64,000 bases of DNA from Candidatus Nitronauta litoralis (GTDB lineage: Bacteria > Nitrospinota > Nitrospinia > Nitrospinales > Nitrospinaceae): assembly GCA_015698285.1 (NCBI GenBank), contig CP048685.1:1426001-1490000 (forward strand), read 5' to 3'. This document shows, one piece after another, positions 9,392-18,550 of the stretch. Below the pieces are notes generated by a model, which saw only the letters and a program-made list of their open reading frames with translations, did not search any database and was not told where the DNA came from. Within the stretch, counting starts at the first letter, position 1. The number at the start of each line of letters is the position of its first letter. Both the position numbers and the translations under genes were made by a program.

Positions 9392-9847
9392 TCACATTTT
9401 TAAATGCATGGCCGTAATCCACAACATGCCGAGTCCCATGAACAATACGGTGCTGTTCAACTTCACTGACAGGGAATGCAGGGATTTAAACTTTGCCTCA
9501 AGAGCTTCATCCTCTCCACCAGCCGCCTTTATTTTTTCTTTTAATTGGCGGGCCTGGGGATTGACCACCTGTCCGGCGTAAAGCGAACAGACCAGCATGA
9601 TGGCCAGGAAAAACCAGTTCGGATTCAGGGAACCTCTCTGGAGAATAAACAGGCAGATAAACATGAGAATGCCGCAGACGTACTGAAGTTTGTAATACCG
9701 GGGGAAAATGGCACTGATGAGTTCGCCGGCCTGGGGTCGCTCTAATTGTTTGAACACGACGGGAGCTGTGAAGAACGAAAAGAAAATAATCGAACCAATC
9801 CACATCACTAACGAGAGCAGGTAAATAAACTGGGCGAAAGTGGTCAT
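9392..9847 (-). CDS. DUF4149-like four-helix membrane protein
   Basis: A 151-residue protein with four hydrophobic segments at about 5-30, 52-70, 77-95 and 128-150. The opening FIYLLSLVMWIGSIIFFSFFTAPVVF, seen here in parts, is typical of DUF4149 (TMEM205-like) proteins, whose biochemical role is unknown. The start lies 6 bp after the pyrF stop on the same strand, so it is probably co-transcribed with pyrF. Confidence 0.7.
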   Translation of the reverse strand: MTTFAQFIYLLSLVMWIGSIIFFSFFTAPVVFKQLERPQAGELISAIFPRYYKLQYVCGILMFICLFILQRGSLNPNWFFLAIMLVCSLYAGQVVNPQARQLKEKIKAAGGEDEALEAKFKSLHSLSVKLNSTVLFMGLGMLWITAMHLKM

Positions 9848-9853
9848 CGAAAT

Positions 9854-10582
9854 TTAGCTCGCAGGTGTGTTGGCTTCGGCGATTTCATCGACAATCCGGC
9901 AGGCAGCCTCTTTCGGGTCGTCCGCATCGCGGATGGGGCGGCCTACAACGATCATGTCGGCTCCGCTGGATATGGCTTGTGCCGGGGTCGTGATACGGCT
10001 CTGGTCGTCTTTTGAAATATGGACCCAATCAGGCCTGATGCCTGGAACCACGGCAATGATTTTATTCTGCACGGCGCTTTTAACATGGGATACTTCCTGC
10101 CCGGAACAAACAACACCGTGGCACCCTGCGGATTGAGCCTGCCTGGCGCGGTCCAGCACGAGGTTGGCAAGTTGCATATCCTTGATCGAAGGATCCTGAC
10201 CGGAAACATCAACCGAGCCTGAACTGGTCAATACGGTCACTGCCAGCAATTTTAGAGAACTGCCGGTTGCGCCATGGGCCGCGGCGCGTAACATGTCGAG
10301 GCCGCTTCCACAATGCACCGTGAGGTATTGAACGTTGTGCTTGGTAGCCGATTTCACGGCGGACCGAACCGTCGCGGGGATGTCATGCAGTTTGAGGTCG
10401 AGAAATATGTCGATATCGGAATGGTCGCGAATGGCTTTCAACACTGCAGGCCCTTCACTCACGAACAATTGCAGGCCAACCTTGAAACATCCCACCGCTC
10501 CATTGAGCAATTTCGCATAGCGCACCGCTTCGTTCAGGTCGGGCACGTCCAGAGCAAAAATCAAACGATCCTTTGGTTCCAT
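9854..10582 (-). CDS. pyrF: Orotidine 5'-phosphate decarboxylase
   Basis: A 242-residue TIM-barrel enzyme that converts OMP to UMP in pyrimidine synthesis. FALDVPD opens the barrel. The catalytic array DLKLHDIPATV (the D-x-K-x-x-D set) is intact, and VVGRPIRDADDP is the phosphate-binding end motif. The length is normal for group 1 enzymes. The ATP-grasp and Nudix genes lie just upstream on the same strand and the DUF4149 gene lies just downstream. Confidence 0.95.
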   Translation of the reverse strand: MEPKDRLIFALDVPDLNEAVRYAKLLNGAVGCFKVGLQLFVSEGPAVLKAIRDHSDIDIFLDLKLHDIPATVRSAVKSATKHNVQYLTVHCGSGLDMLRAAAHGATGSSLKLLAVTVLTSSGSVDVSGQDPSIKDMQLANLVLDRARQAQSAGCHGVVCSGQEVSHVKSAVQNKIIAVVPGIRPDWVHISKDDQSRITTPAQAISSGADMIVVGRPIRDADDPKEAACRIVDEIAEANTPAS

Positions 10583-10648
10583 AAGATGTGTTCCGGGGAT
10601 TTGTATGCTGCCACTATAGGATGGCTTGTCAGGTTTGTAAAGCGCGAG

Positions 10649-11599
10649 TCACAGAATGAGGTGGCCGGGATAGCGCACCATGATCGACCCATCGCGGACG
10701 CTGTATTCTCCGGCTGAATCGGGGACTCCGGAGAGCTCACCGTGGATCAACGCCGGGATGTCTGCCCCAGCAAGGATGGAATGCACGTATCCACTCCCAA
10801 AACGCAGGTTGATATCGGTCAGCCAGAAACGTCCTTCATCGTCGAGGATGCCTTGAAGGGTAGCCGGGCCGGTCAGTGACAGGGTATCGCCCAGTGCACG
10901 TGCGACCTCAATGATTTTTGGAAGCAGAACGATTCTGCTTTTCATCACTTCTCCGCCCCGCACCGTCAGACGTTCACGCGGGGATATCAAACGGGGTATC
11001 CCTTTGCGATTCGCAAACCAGTCGATACTGAATTCGGTTCCTTCGATAAACTTTTGAAAAACATGTTGCGGAAATTTCTGTCGGAAATATTCGAGATCCT
11101 CCGCAGACTCCACCCGATGAACATTCTGGCTGCCTTCGCCATGGCGTGGTTTTGTGATCAAGGGAAAAGGAATATCATCCGGGAGGGCATCGGCCAGGAA
11201 AGTGGGGGGAACATTTAATGAAGCTTCCTGAAAACGTTCCGCCATTTCGAATTTGTCGTGACAGACGGCAACCGTTTCAGCAGGAGGCATATAGCTGATG
11301 TAATCTCCTAGTACCTTTCGATTGGTGTCAAGAAAATCCACCGCCTTGTTGGTCAGTGGAAAAATAACGCTCACCGCTTCCCGTTTGCACAAATCGCGTA
11401 ATTCATCCAGGCAGGTGGAATCGGAAAATTCAGGTAGCGTGAAAGACTCAGTCAGCACCTGCAAGGCACCGGCCTGTTCGTCGCTGTCGGCACCGAGCAG
11501 TCGGCCCGGAAGTTGACGTTTGGACCAGGAATCCTGAAACGCACGCATCAAGGTAACGCGCCAGTGCGGAGCCAGAAACAATATATTGATTTCGTTCAT
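10649..11599 (-). CDS. ATP-grasp domain protein (carbamoyl-phosphate-synthase-like)
   Basis: The start is placed at ATG 11599 (MNEINILFLAPHWRV). It has AAGGGC just upstream and avoids a long overlap with the Nudix gene ending at 11608; the frame is open further upstream. The product has 316 residues: an N-terminal nucleotide-binding-like domain, then an ATP-grasp fold with PLITKPRHGEGSQNV (lysine loop), FIEGTEFSIDWFANRKG and WLTDINLRFGSGYV (metal-binding Glu/Asn-like positions altered to D-x-N). Such enzymes ligate a carboxylate to an amine; the substrates are unknown. Confidence 0.75.
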   Translation of the reverse strand: MNEINILFLAPHWRVTLMRAFQDSWSKRQLPGRLLGADSDEQAGALQVLTESFTLPEFSDSTCLDELRDLCKREAVSVIFPLTNKAVDFLDTNRKVLGDYISYMPPAETVAVCHDKFEMAERFQEASLNVPPTFLADALPDDIPFPLITKPRHGEGSQNVHRVESAEDLEYFRQKFPQHVFQKFIEGTEFSIDWFANRKGIPRLISPRERLTVRGGEVMKSRIVLLPKIIEVARALGDTLSLTGPATLQGILDDEGRFWLTDINLRFGSGYVHSILAGADIPALIHGELSGVPDSAGEYSVRDGSIMVRYPGHLIL

Positions 11600-11607
11600 A
11601 GTTGCCC

Positions 11608-12156
11608 TTAAATGTATCCTGAGATGTGACGCAGGATGCGGGCCGTTGCGCCCCATATCCGGTGTTCCCGGAACCAGCACTCCCACATATCCTGTTCAGG
11701 TCTGAAACCGACATCGCGTTGCATGGTCGAGAACAAAGGCGCGAGCGGGGCTTCAATTATTTCATCGACCTCCCCGGGGTTGGGCTTGAGTCTTGGCAGT
11801 GAAACCTGGAACGTGAGAAAGGGTGACACATTAAACTCGGTCAGGGTGAAAACCGTTGGCAGACGCCCGACCACATTCTCCTCTTGCAACTCCAGCCCGA
11901 CCTCCTCATGGGTTTCGCGCAAAGCCGTGTTCAGCAAAGACTCGTCGGCATTTTCATAAACGCCACCGGGGAAGGAAATTTCTCCAGCGTGGGACCGCAG
12001 GTTCCCCGAACGGCGGATCAACAGCACGTGTGGTTTACCGCTCTTATGAAACAGGGTGACCAGCACCGCCGCCAGTTGCGGGTGGGGAGTGACCGAATTC
12101 TCGATTTCCACCGGATGCTCGGAAACCAGGCGCGACATGATGAGCTCAAGGTTCAT
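11608..12156 (-). CDS. NudL-type Nudix hydrolase (CoA pyrophosphatase family)
   Basis: A 182-residue Nudix protein. The Nudix box starts at GGVYENADES and ends with RETHEEVGL (G-x5-E-x7-RE-x2-EE-x-G pattern intact). LRSHAGEISFPGG directly before it is the UPF0035 signature of CoA/acyl-CoA diphosphatases. It likely hydrolyses CoA or related nucleotide diphosphates in the cytoplasm. Its stop lies 8 bp from the start of the ATP-grasp gene, so the two are probably coupled. Confidence 0.85.
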   Translation of the reverse strand: MNLELIMSRLVSEHPVEIENSVTPHPQLAAVLVTLFHKSGKPHVLLIRRSGNLRSHAGEISFPGGVYENADESLLNTALRETHEEVGLELQEENVVGRLPTVFTLTEFNVSPFLTFQVSLPRLKPNPGEVDEIIEAPLAPLFSTMQRDVGFRPEQDMWECWFREHRIWGATARILRHISGYI

Positions 12157-12313
12157 AAAAGGACATCACAAAAAATATTACTGGCCAGTGCCTGCGCATG
12201 GCCAAGAAAACAGGTGCGGGCCAGGTGCAGGCGTGGAGCCTGTTCTGAACTTGTAAGAGGGCTCGCCAAACCACCACCTCTTTTAAAATTAACAGAGGGT
12301 CTATGAATACCGA

Positions 12314-12664
12314 TCAACCCCAGGTGGAAGTGAATTCGCTTTCGTCGAACCCGACCGTGATGCGGTCGCCGTCTACCGTGATGGGACGCTTGATCAGCCG
12401 ACCGTTGCCTGCCAGCAGGTCGATCGCCTGGGCCTCGGTCATCGTTTTGATCTTGTCCTTCATGTTCAGTTCCTTGTATTGCACGCCACTGGTGTTGAAC
12501 AGCTTTTTCATGCCACGGGTCTTCATCGCCTTTTTCAAAACTGTCTTGGGCGGCGGTGTTTCCGTGATGTCGATATCCTGGAATTTCACGCCCGTGCCTT
12601 CGAGAACTTTCTTCGCCTTGCGGCAAGTGCCGCACTTATTGTAACCGTAGAACTTTATACTCAT
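12314..12664 (-). CDS. Spx/MgsR/ArsC-like thioredoxin-fold protein
   Basis: A 116-residue ArsC-family protein. It starts SIKFYGYNKCGTCRKA with a CxxC pair (C11, C14), ends in the family pattern GRLIKRPI, and lacks other arsenate-reductase context. CxxC at this site is more typical of the Spx/MgsR/YffB group than of true arsenate reductases. The cellular substrate is unknown. Its ATG overlaps the stop of the upstream gene in an ATGA arrangement (12661-12664), implying translational coupling. Confidence 0.8.
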   Translation of the reverse strand: MSIKFYGYNKCGTCRKAKKVLEGTGVKFQDIDITETPPPKTVLKKAMKTRGMKKLFNTSGVQYKELNMKDKIKTMTEAQAIDLLAGNGRLIKRPITVDGDRITVGFDESEFTSTWG

Positions 12665-13224
12665 GGAATTCCTCGGTAGAAATTTAACCAGTCGACGACA
12701 ATCGCGAGGAAGATGAACACCCCTGCGACCATGAACGCATTAAAGATCGTGCGACTGTGTTCATAATATTGTGAAGCATAGGGGGCATCCGGTCCGGTTT
12801 TTTTGGGATCCTTCACCGACCATTTTTTGGAGTACAAGGGGTCCCATTGCCAATAGTCCAATTGAGGTAATTGGCCCAGTTGACCTTTTTCCGGTTCAGC
12901 TTGTCTCAATTTCAGCATGGCTTCTATTTTTTCTCGAACATCCAGGCTTTCCATAAAATGCTGACTGATCCGGTAGGTGGCCACGCTGGCGTTACGACTC
13001 ACCATCACCAACAGGCCGCTGGCAAGAGTCAGGCCCACGTAGACCATATGATTTTTATCGGCCCGGCCCACCGCCAGGAAGATGGCACCGAAAAAAGCCA
13101 GAATAATGGTAGTGAAAAAATGGACCCGGGTCTGGAACAGGGTCCGGTAATGCTGCTCATCCTCAATGGAAACCTCGTACTGTTTGAGCAGGATACACTC
13201 TTCACGACTGAAATTTTCATCCAT
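12661..13224 (-). CDS. Hypothetical membrane protein
   Basis: A 187-residue protein I do not recognise with certainty. It has a cytoplasmic-looking acidic N-terminus, two close transmembrane segments at about 33-70 (VHFFTTIILAFFGAIFLAVG, MVYVGLTLASGLLVMV), a charged soluble middle (about 75-155) rich in Tyr/Trp/Lys, and a third transmembrane segment near 163-180. It is the first gene of the pair with the Spx/ArsC-like protein, overlapping it by 4 bp. Confidence 0.7.
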   Translation of the reverse strand: MDENFSREECILLKQYEVSIEDEQHYRTLFQTRVHFFTTIILAFFGAIFLAVGRADKNHMVYVGLTLASGLLVMVSRNASVATYRISQHFMESLDVREKIEAMLKLRQAEPEKGQLGQLPQLDYWQWDPLYSKKWSVKDPKKTGPDAPYASQYYEHSRTIFNAFMVAGVFIFLAIVVDWLNFYRGIP

Positions 13225-14045
13225 GGGAATCCCTTTTCGCGGTCACCATTTTTCCCAAAACGGAATTGATTATATATTAAAAAACTGGATAGGGGACAGG
13301 TGGAAAAAGGCTTTCCCAATGCCACACCTCCCTTTAAACAACTAAAAGAAAATCCCCCAGCCCTCCTTTGACTGCGCTCAAGACAGACTCTTTATAAGGG
13401 GGATTTAATATTCCCTCTTTTAAAGAGGGACGCGAAGCAGGGAGATTGTAACGCTTCGTTTGCGCAAGGTGGTTATTTTTACCAAATCTCCACAGCCGCA
13501 TTCTCAACAAGCTCAAGACAGGCTTTAAGCTCAGTGTGGCATTATTTAATAAAGCAAAGGCGAGATTCTTCAGTGGCGTTCAGAATGACATCCAAAATTT
13601 GCCGTTTTTTAAAGACCAGAATGTCCCTGGCGTGGGGTTTTCAAGGTCCTCAGGCGAGATGAGCATCCACTGCCCCCTTCCCTTCGGCAAACTCAGGACA
13701 GCCTCTAAGCTCAGGGTGACAGCGGAAAAGCTGACTTCAAAACCCCCACTGCTAACCCACAAGGTTTGCATCCCGCAGAAATTTCGTGGCCCGAGCACGG
13801 AGGATTTGTAATTTTTTTGTTGGCCGGCCGCAGTGTTTTTGTCATCTGTGGGGTTAGCGCCTTATTAATCAATTAGTAGTGGGTTTTGCCGCCTCGTATA
13901 CCCCAGATAGCCCTATATATAGTGGTACGTTCTCATAAATCCACAACACATGGTATAATTTGCTTTACTTGGGATTGCGGTTGCGATAATCTCGCAAGAG
14001 CTACCTGAGCGCGTTTTTCACCCTCCATCACACCGAGTTAACCTT
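13225..14045. repeat. Repeat-filled intergenic region upstream of smc (821 bp)
   Basis: It contains a block of GGGGGATTTAATATTCCCTC / AAAGAGGGACGCGAAGCAGG type (13398-13445), fragments of the AAGCTCAGGACAGGCT family (13510-13535, 13690-13715), a GGCGAGATTCTTC...TTCAGAATGACA copy (13558-13590), and then AT-rich sequence leading to smc. A 91-codon frame at 13536-13811 crosses the repeats and is rejected as a gene. The smc promoter candidate lies at 13930-13959. Confidence 0.65.
13930..13959 (+). promoter_or_regulatory. Possible smc promoter
   Basis: A perfect TATAAT (13954-13959) is preceded by an 18-bp spacer and TTCTCA (13930-13935, four of six positions), about 87 bp upstream of the smc start codon. 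The -10 is good and the -35 is weak. Confidence 0.4.
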
Positions 14046-17000
14046 ATGATTTTAAAGAACCTGGAGCTGGCAGGCTTCAAATCCTTCGTCGACGGCACCC
14101 ATCTCGATTTCACCCAGGGCTTCACCGCTGTGGTTGGGCCCAATGGTTGCGGCAAGAGCAATATTTCGGACGCCATTCGCTGGGTCATTGGTGAGCAGAG
14201 TTCCAAGCAGTTGCGCGGCACCCGCGTGGCCGATCTGATTTTCAATGGAACCGCCCACCGCAAACCGGTCAATCGGGCTGAAGTGACGATGACCCTTTCG
14301 GATGTGCCGGAAGGATTGCGGATTGCCACCATTCCCAACGCTTCTGAAGAAATCAAGGTAACGCGCTGCTACCATCGCTCGGGTGAGAGTGAGTTCTACA
14401 TCAATAATGTTCCGTGCCGACTGAAAGACATCACCGACCTGTTTCTCGACGTGGGTATCAGCCCCAAGGTACTGACGGTTATCGAGCAGAACCACGTTCA
14501 GGACATCGTCACATCCAAGCCGGAAGACCGGCGTATCTGGATTGAAGAGGCGGCGGGCGTTCTCAAGTTCAAGGTGCGAAAAAACGAAGCCCTGCGCAAA
14601 CTCGACACCGCGGGCCAGAATCTCGACCGCATTTCAGATATCGTGCAGGAGTTGGAGCGGCAGGTGGAATCGCTCAAACGCCAGGCTTCCAAGGCCGAAC
14701 GCTATAAGCAATTCCACATTGAGATGAAGGATCTTTCCCTGCGCCTGTTCTCGCAGAAGATCCGCCGGTTCCAGAAAGAACTGGAAGAAATTGGTGTAGA
14801 GGTAGAGCAGAAAACTGAAACCAAAACGGTCAAACAGGCCAGGCTGTCGGAACTGGAAACTCGCATTGAACAACTCAAGTTCGACATCGATACTCTTGTT
14901 GGCGAACTCAACGCCAAAAAAGAAACACGACATGAATTGTCCGAGGCTATTGGAAAGAACGAACACCGCATCGAATTAAAGAAGCAGCAGATCGAGCAGG
15001 CCCGAACGGATATTGAATCGGGCAAGCGCGAGATCACTGAGATGTTGACGGAGATTGAGGTGCATGAGCAGGAAACGATTGCCCAGCGCAACGAACTGAC
15101 TGCCATTGGCGAGCAGATCAACGAACGGGAAACACAACTGGAGTCGCGTACCCAGGAGCAATCGGCGCAAAAAGAAAAACTTCAAGTGACGGAAGTGCAG
15201 CTAAAAGAAGTGGAGAAGAAAGTTCTCGACCTCTGGCACCGGACATCGCAAAAGAAAAATGAAGTGACGGCACTGGTCACGCGGCAGGAAAACCTGGAAA
15301 GCCGTGAGGCCAGCCTTGAGAAAGAGGAGAGTGACACCCGTCTTTTGAATGAAGATGCCATAAGTCAGGAAGGTGAGGCGCGTATTTCCAACCAGAGTAA
15401 GGAAGCTGCGTTTGATCAATTAAAGCAACAGCATGAAGCGGCACAACAGCGGTTGGTTGAAGAAAAAGAAATCGCCAAGGAAAAGCGCAACCAGGCGATG
15501 CAATCCAAAGAAGCGTATATGGGCAAGCAGTCGTTGTTCACTTCGCTGACGGAACTCAGGAAAAAATTCGAGGGTTTTGGTGAAGGTGTCCAATCGTTAA
15601 TGGGCAATGGCAACGGCGACCGCATGCAGGGATTGCGCGAAGTGCTGGGCAATGTGCTCAAGGCGCCGGCAGAGTACGAGTCGGCCGTTGAAGCGGTTCT
15701 GGGTAACCGGCTCAACAGCGTGATCGTCGATTCCTACAACGACAGTGCCGAAGCGATTCGCTATCTCAGTGAAAACAAATCGGGGCGTGGCACGTTCATT
15801 CCGATGAATCCAAAATCCGCACCGAAACCACCGGTGTATCTCAACGGGCATTCGGGCGTGATCGGCAAGGCACGGGATTTTGTCCAGACCACTGACGATT
15901 ATAGTGGGGTCATTGATCATCTGCTGGGCGATGTGGTGATCGTACGTGATTTTGATACGGCATTGCATTTGTACGGGCAGGAACAGTTTCAGGGAACGGT
16001 GGTCACGCTTGAAGGTGAAGTGATCGATTCCCTTGGCATCGTCAGTGGGGGGGTGACTGAGGAAACTGGCGAAGGGCCGCTGGCACGAAACCGTGAAATG
16101 GAGTTGCTGTCCAAAGAGGTCGAGGTGCTGCAGGCCGAAATGTTGCAGGCCGAGGAAGAGGTTGTTGGGCAGGATGAGCGGATGGCGCAGGCGGAATCGG
16201 CGGTGGAATCTCTGACGATAGAAACCCAGCAGGCTCGAATTGAACTCGCGCACAGCCAGAAAGACCTGGAAAGTTTTCAGCAGGAAAATGTGCGTCTCCA
16301 AAAGAAGCTCGAGACACTCGCGTTTGAGCGGAAGTCTGCAGCGCAGGAGCGGGAGGAGTTGACAGCGCGACATACGGAATTACTTCGCGAACTGGAGCAG
16401 GAGGAATCCGACAAGCAGCAGTATGAAACCCGCGTGGCAGAACTCAAAACGGAATCAGAACAGCATCGCCAGAAGCTGGAAGAAATAAACTCCAGTATTC
16501 ATGAGGTGCAGGTGTGGGTGACCTCACTCACAGGAAAGCGTGAAACGGTTCTGAACGAGATCAAACGCCTGCAACAGCAACAGGAAAATCTGAAACACCG
16601 GATACGACAACGCGAAGGTGAACAGGGGCTCAATCGCGACAAGATAGAAGACTGCGAAAAAATCATCGCCGAAGCGGAAGAGACCATTCTGACCCAGGCC
16701 CGTGATAAAGACACGTTGTCAGAAGATATTGTGCAGGGAGAAGACGAGCTGCATGGGCAGGAAGAGTCACTTGCCGCGCAGGAAAAAGAAACCCGCACGT
16801 TGCACCAGGAAGTTCAGGAACTCAGCGAATCAATTTTTAAAATTGAATCCAAACGCTCTGAGATCCAGTTGCAGACGACCCACCTGGAAGAAAAAGCATT
16901 TGAGGATTTTTCCGTCAACCGCGAAGAATTGATGCACGGCACGTTTGAAGAGGTCGATGAAAACCCGGCCTCAAAGCGCATCGCAGAGCTGAAGGAAAAA

Positions 17001-17606
17001 ATCAGGAAGCTGGGAGATGTGAACCTGGCGGCTTTGTCAGATTTTCAGGTGGCTAACGAGCGCTATCTGTTTTTGCACGAGCAGGAACAGGATCTGACAA
17101 GATCGATCCAGACCCTGCATGAGACAATCGAAAAAATTGACGAGACCACGCGGCAATTGTTTCTGGATACATTCAATAAAGTGAACGAACATTTCAAGCA
17201 TCTGTTCTCGCGCCTGTTCCAGGGCGGTAAAGCTGAGTTGTCTCTCGATAACCCGGATAATCCATTGGAATCCGGTGTGGACATCACGGCGAGCCCTGCC
17301 GGCAAGTCCATGCACAACATCACCCTCCTCTCCGGCGGCGAAAAAACCATGACCGCCATTGCCCTCATCTTTGCCTTGCTCAAAGTAAGGCCCAGCCCCT
17401 TCTGCCTGCTTGACGAGATCGACGCTCCGCTGGACGAAGCCAACGTGGTGCGTTTCCAGGAAATGTTGCAGGAATTTTCAGGCGATACGCAGTTTATTAT
17501 CATCACTCACAACCAGAAGACCATGGGTTTTGCTGATACGTTGTACGGAGTGACGATGGAAGAACACGGCGTTTCGAAAGTCGTCTCCGTCCATTTAAAC
17601 AACTAA
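14046..17606 (+). CDS. smc: Chromosome segregation protein SMC
   Basis: A 1186-residue SMC ATPase, the normal length. Walker A GPNGCGKS is at 31-38 and the Q-loop region follows (VIGEQSSKQLRG). Long coiled coils run at about 170-500 and 680-1010. The hinge lies about 505-680 (GFGEGVQSLMG ... GIVSGGV). The signature LLSGGEKTM is at about 1094-1102 and Walker B CLLDEID near 1117. It dimerises through the hinge and organises chromosomes with ScpA/ScpB, which are not in this window. A monocistronic unit is likely: repeats lie upstream and a convergent gene downstream. Confidence 0.97.
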   Translation: MILKNLELAGFKSFVDGTHLDFTQGFTAVVGPNGCGKSNISDAIRWVIGEQSSKQLRGTRVADLIFNGTAHRKPVNRAEVTMTLSDVPEGLRIATIPNASEEIKVTRCYHRSGESEFYINNVPCRLKDITDLFLDVGISPKVLTVIEQNHVQDIVTSKPEDRRIWIEEAAGVLKFKVRKNEALRKLDTAGQNLDRISDIVQELERQVESLKRQASKAERYKQFHIEMKDLSLRLFSQKIRRFQKELEEIGVEVEQKTETKTVKQARLSELETRIEQLKFDIDTLVGELNAKKETRHELSEAIGKNEHRIELKKQQIEQARTDIESGKREITEMLTEIEVHEQETIAQRNELTAIGEQINERETQLESRTQEQSAQKEKLQVTEVQLKEVEKKVLDLWHRTSQKKNEVTALVTRQENLESREASLEKEESDTRLLNEDAISQEGEARISNQSKEAAFDQLKQQHEAAQQRLVEEKEIAKEKRNQAMQSKEAYMGKQSLFTSLTELRKKFEGFGEGVQSLMGNGNGDRMQGLREVLGNVLKAPAEYESAVEAVLGNRLNSVIVDSYNDSAEAIRYLSENKSGRGTFIPMNPKSAPKPPVYLNGHSGVIGKARDFVQTTDDYSGVIDHLLGDVVIVRDFDTALHLYGQEQFQGTVVTLEGEVIDSLGIVSGGVTEETGEGPLARNREMELLSKEVEVLQAEMLQAEEEVVGQDERMAQAESAVESLTIETQQARIELAHSQKDLESFQQENVRLQKKLETLAFERKSAAQEREELTARHTELLRELEQEESDKQQYETRVAELKTESEQHRQKLEEINSSIHEVQVWVTSLTGKRETVLNEIKRLQQQQENLKHRIRQREGEQGLNRDKIEDCEKIIAEAEETILTQARDKDTLSEDIVQGEDELHGQEESLAAQEKETRTLHQEVQELSESIFKIESKRSEIQLQTTHLEEKAFEDFSVNREELMHGTFEEVDENPASKRIAELKEKIRKLGDVNLAALSDFQVANERYLFLHEQEQDLTRSIQTLHETIEKIDETTRQLFLDTFNKVNEHFKHLFSRLFQGGKAELSLDNPDNPLESGVDITASPAGKSMHNITLLSGGEKTMTAIALIFALLKVRPSPFCLLDEIDAPLDEANVVRFQEMLQEFSGDTQFIIITHNQKTMGFADTLYGVTMEEHGVSKVVSVHLNN

Positions 17607-17701
17607 AATATTAAAGCCGGGAAAGTGTAAGCAGAGCGCTGGCAGGTTGTCCCTTTCTGGTGGAACTGTTAGAACGCCTCCTTCTGCTATTGGTTGTCTT
17701 A

Positions 17702-18508
17702 TTATCTCAGTTTTACAATGATTCTATGGTGTAGTTTCTGAACCGGGCGTGCATTGTGGTCAATAAATTTTTTGAAATATTTTAGCTGAGATTCTGAAAA
17801 CTCAACAGGCTCTTCAAGGACCAACCAGGTTACATTTTCAGTGCAGGGGGGAGTGGTCAAGGATCCAATATAATGGGAGTATTCCCTGGATTGAGGAAGA
17901 AGGTTGTTTGCCGAAATCATTTGATGTTCATAAACTATTTCCTTGTCAATTTTGGTTGGAATCCGGTCCCAAATTGTTTGTACCCATGGATTAAATTTTC
18001 CAGCCTCTACCAGGACCGCAATAATGACGTATTCATTGTCCTGTGTTTTATGGACAAGATGAATTTCCATGGGAAATTTCTTGCCATTGACCAGATGTTC
18101 ACTGGGATGATGAAAATGAAACTGAATCAATTCGAAAATTTCATCACCCAATACGATAAAGCTTCCGGGTTGATATTTTACCTGGATGGTGTGTGTGTTA
18201 TTTGTGATTTGTATTGGGGACACTGAGTAATCGATATTTAATCTGGAAAGGTGCAATCCCTGAACATTGCGCAAATCGACTGGTGACTGATGAACGCCTT
18301 CCCGGCACATCAGATGTTTTTCATGATCCTGCTCCATTTCTCCCCAATGCTCGGGTCCTGTTCCCCCTTCATATCCCCATGGTTGGTGTAAAAAGCTTTC
18401 TTCCCTTGCCTGTGTAAAAAGAGGAGGGGGCATGGTGATGGACAACAGCAAAACCAGAATGACTACGGGGTATATAATTTTGAACTTGGTATAGCCTGTC
18501 ATGAACAT
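17702..18508 (-). CDS. Periplasmic alpha-carbonic anhydrase
   Basis: A 268-residue alpha-class enzyme that interconverts CO2 and bicarbonate. An N-terminal hydrophobic segment (about 12-34) is a signal peptide. The three zinc His are at about H131, H133 (FHFH) and H150 (MEIHLVH), and LTTPPCTENVTW is the conserved substrate-pocket segment. HWG (about 54-56) and HQSPVDL are also standard. Two Cys (about C68 and the one in TPPC) could form the usual disulfide. The gene lies 42 bp downstream of the protoglobin-PsiE gene on the same strand, at the end of the NirK/hemoglobin cluster. Confidence 0.93.
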   Translation of the reverse strand: MFMTGYTKFKIIYPVVILVLLLSITMPPPLFTQAREESFLHQPWGYEGGTGPEHWGEMEQDHEKHLMCREGVHQSPVDLRNVQGLHLSRLNIDYSVSPIQITNNTHTIQVKYQPGSFIVLGDEIFELIQFHFHHPSEHLVNGKKFPMEIHLVHKTQDNEYVIIAVLVEAGKFNPWVQTIWDRIPTKIDKEIVYEHQMISANNLLPQSREYSHYIGSLTTPPCTENVTWLVLEEPVEFSESQLKYFKKFIDHNARPVQKLHHRIIVKLR

Positions 18509-18550
18509 AAAGCCTCCCGAATAAATATTGAAACCGGTTTGAATCGGGAA

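Noticed and set aside
13536-13811. 91-codon frame upstream of smc
   Set aside because: It is composed of repeat families seen elsewhere in non-coding DNA.
15597-16373. Leftward reading frame (258 codons) opposite the SMC hinge region
   Set aside because: It lies antisense to clearly conserved SMC sequence; its Leu/Arg/His-rich product is typical of a shadow frame.
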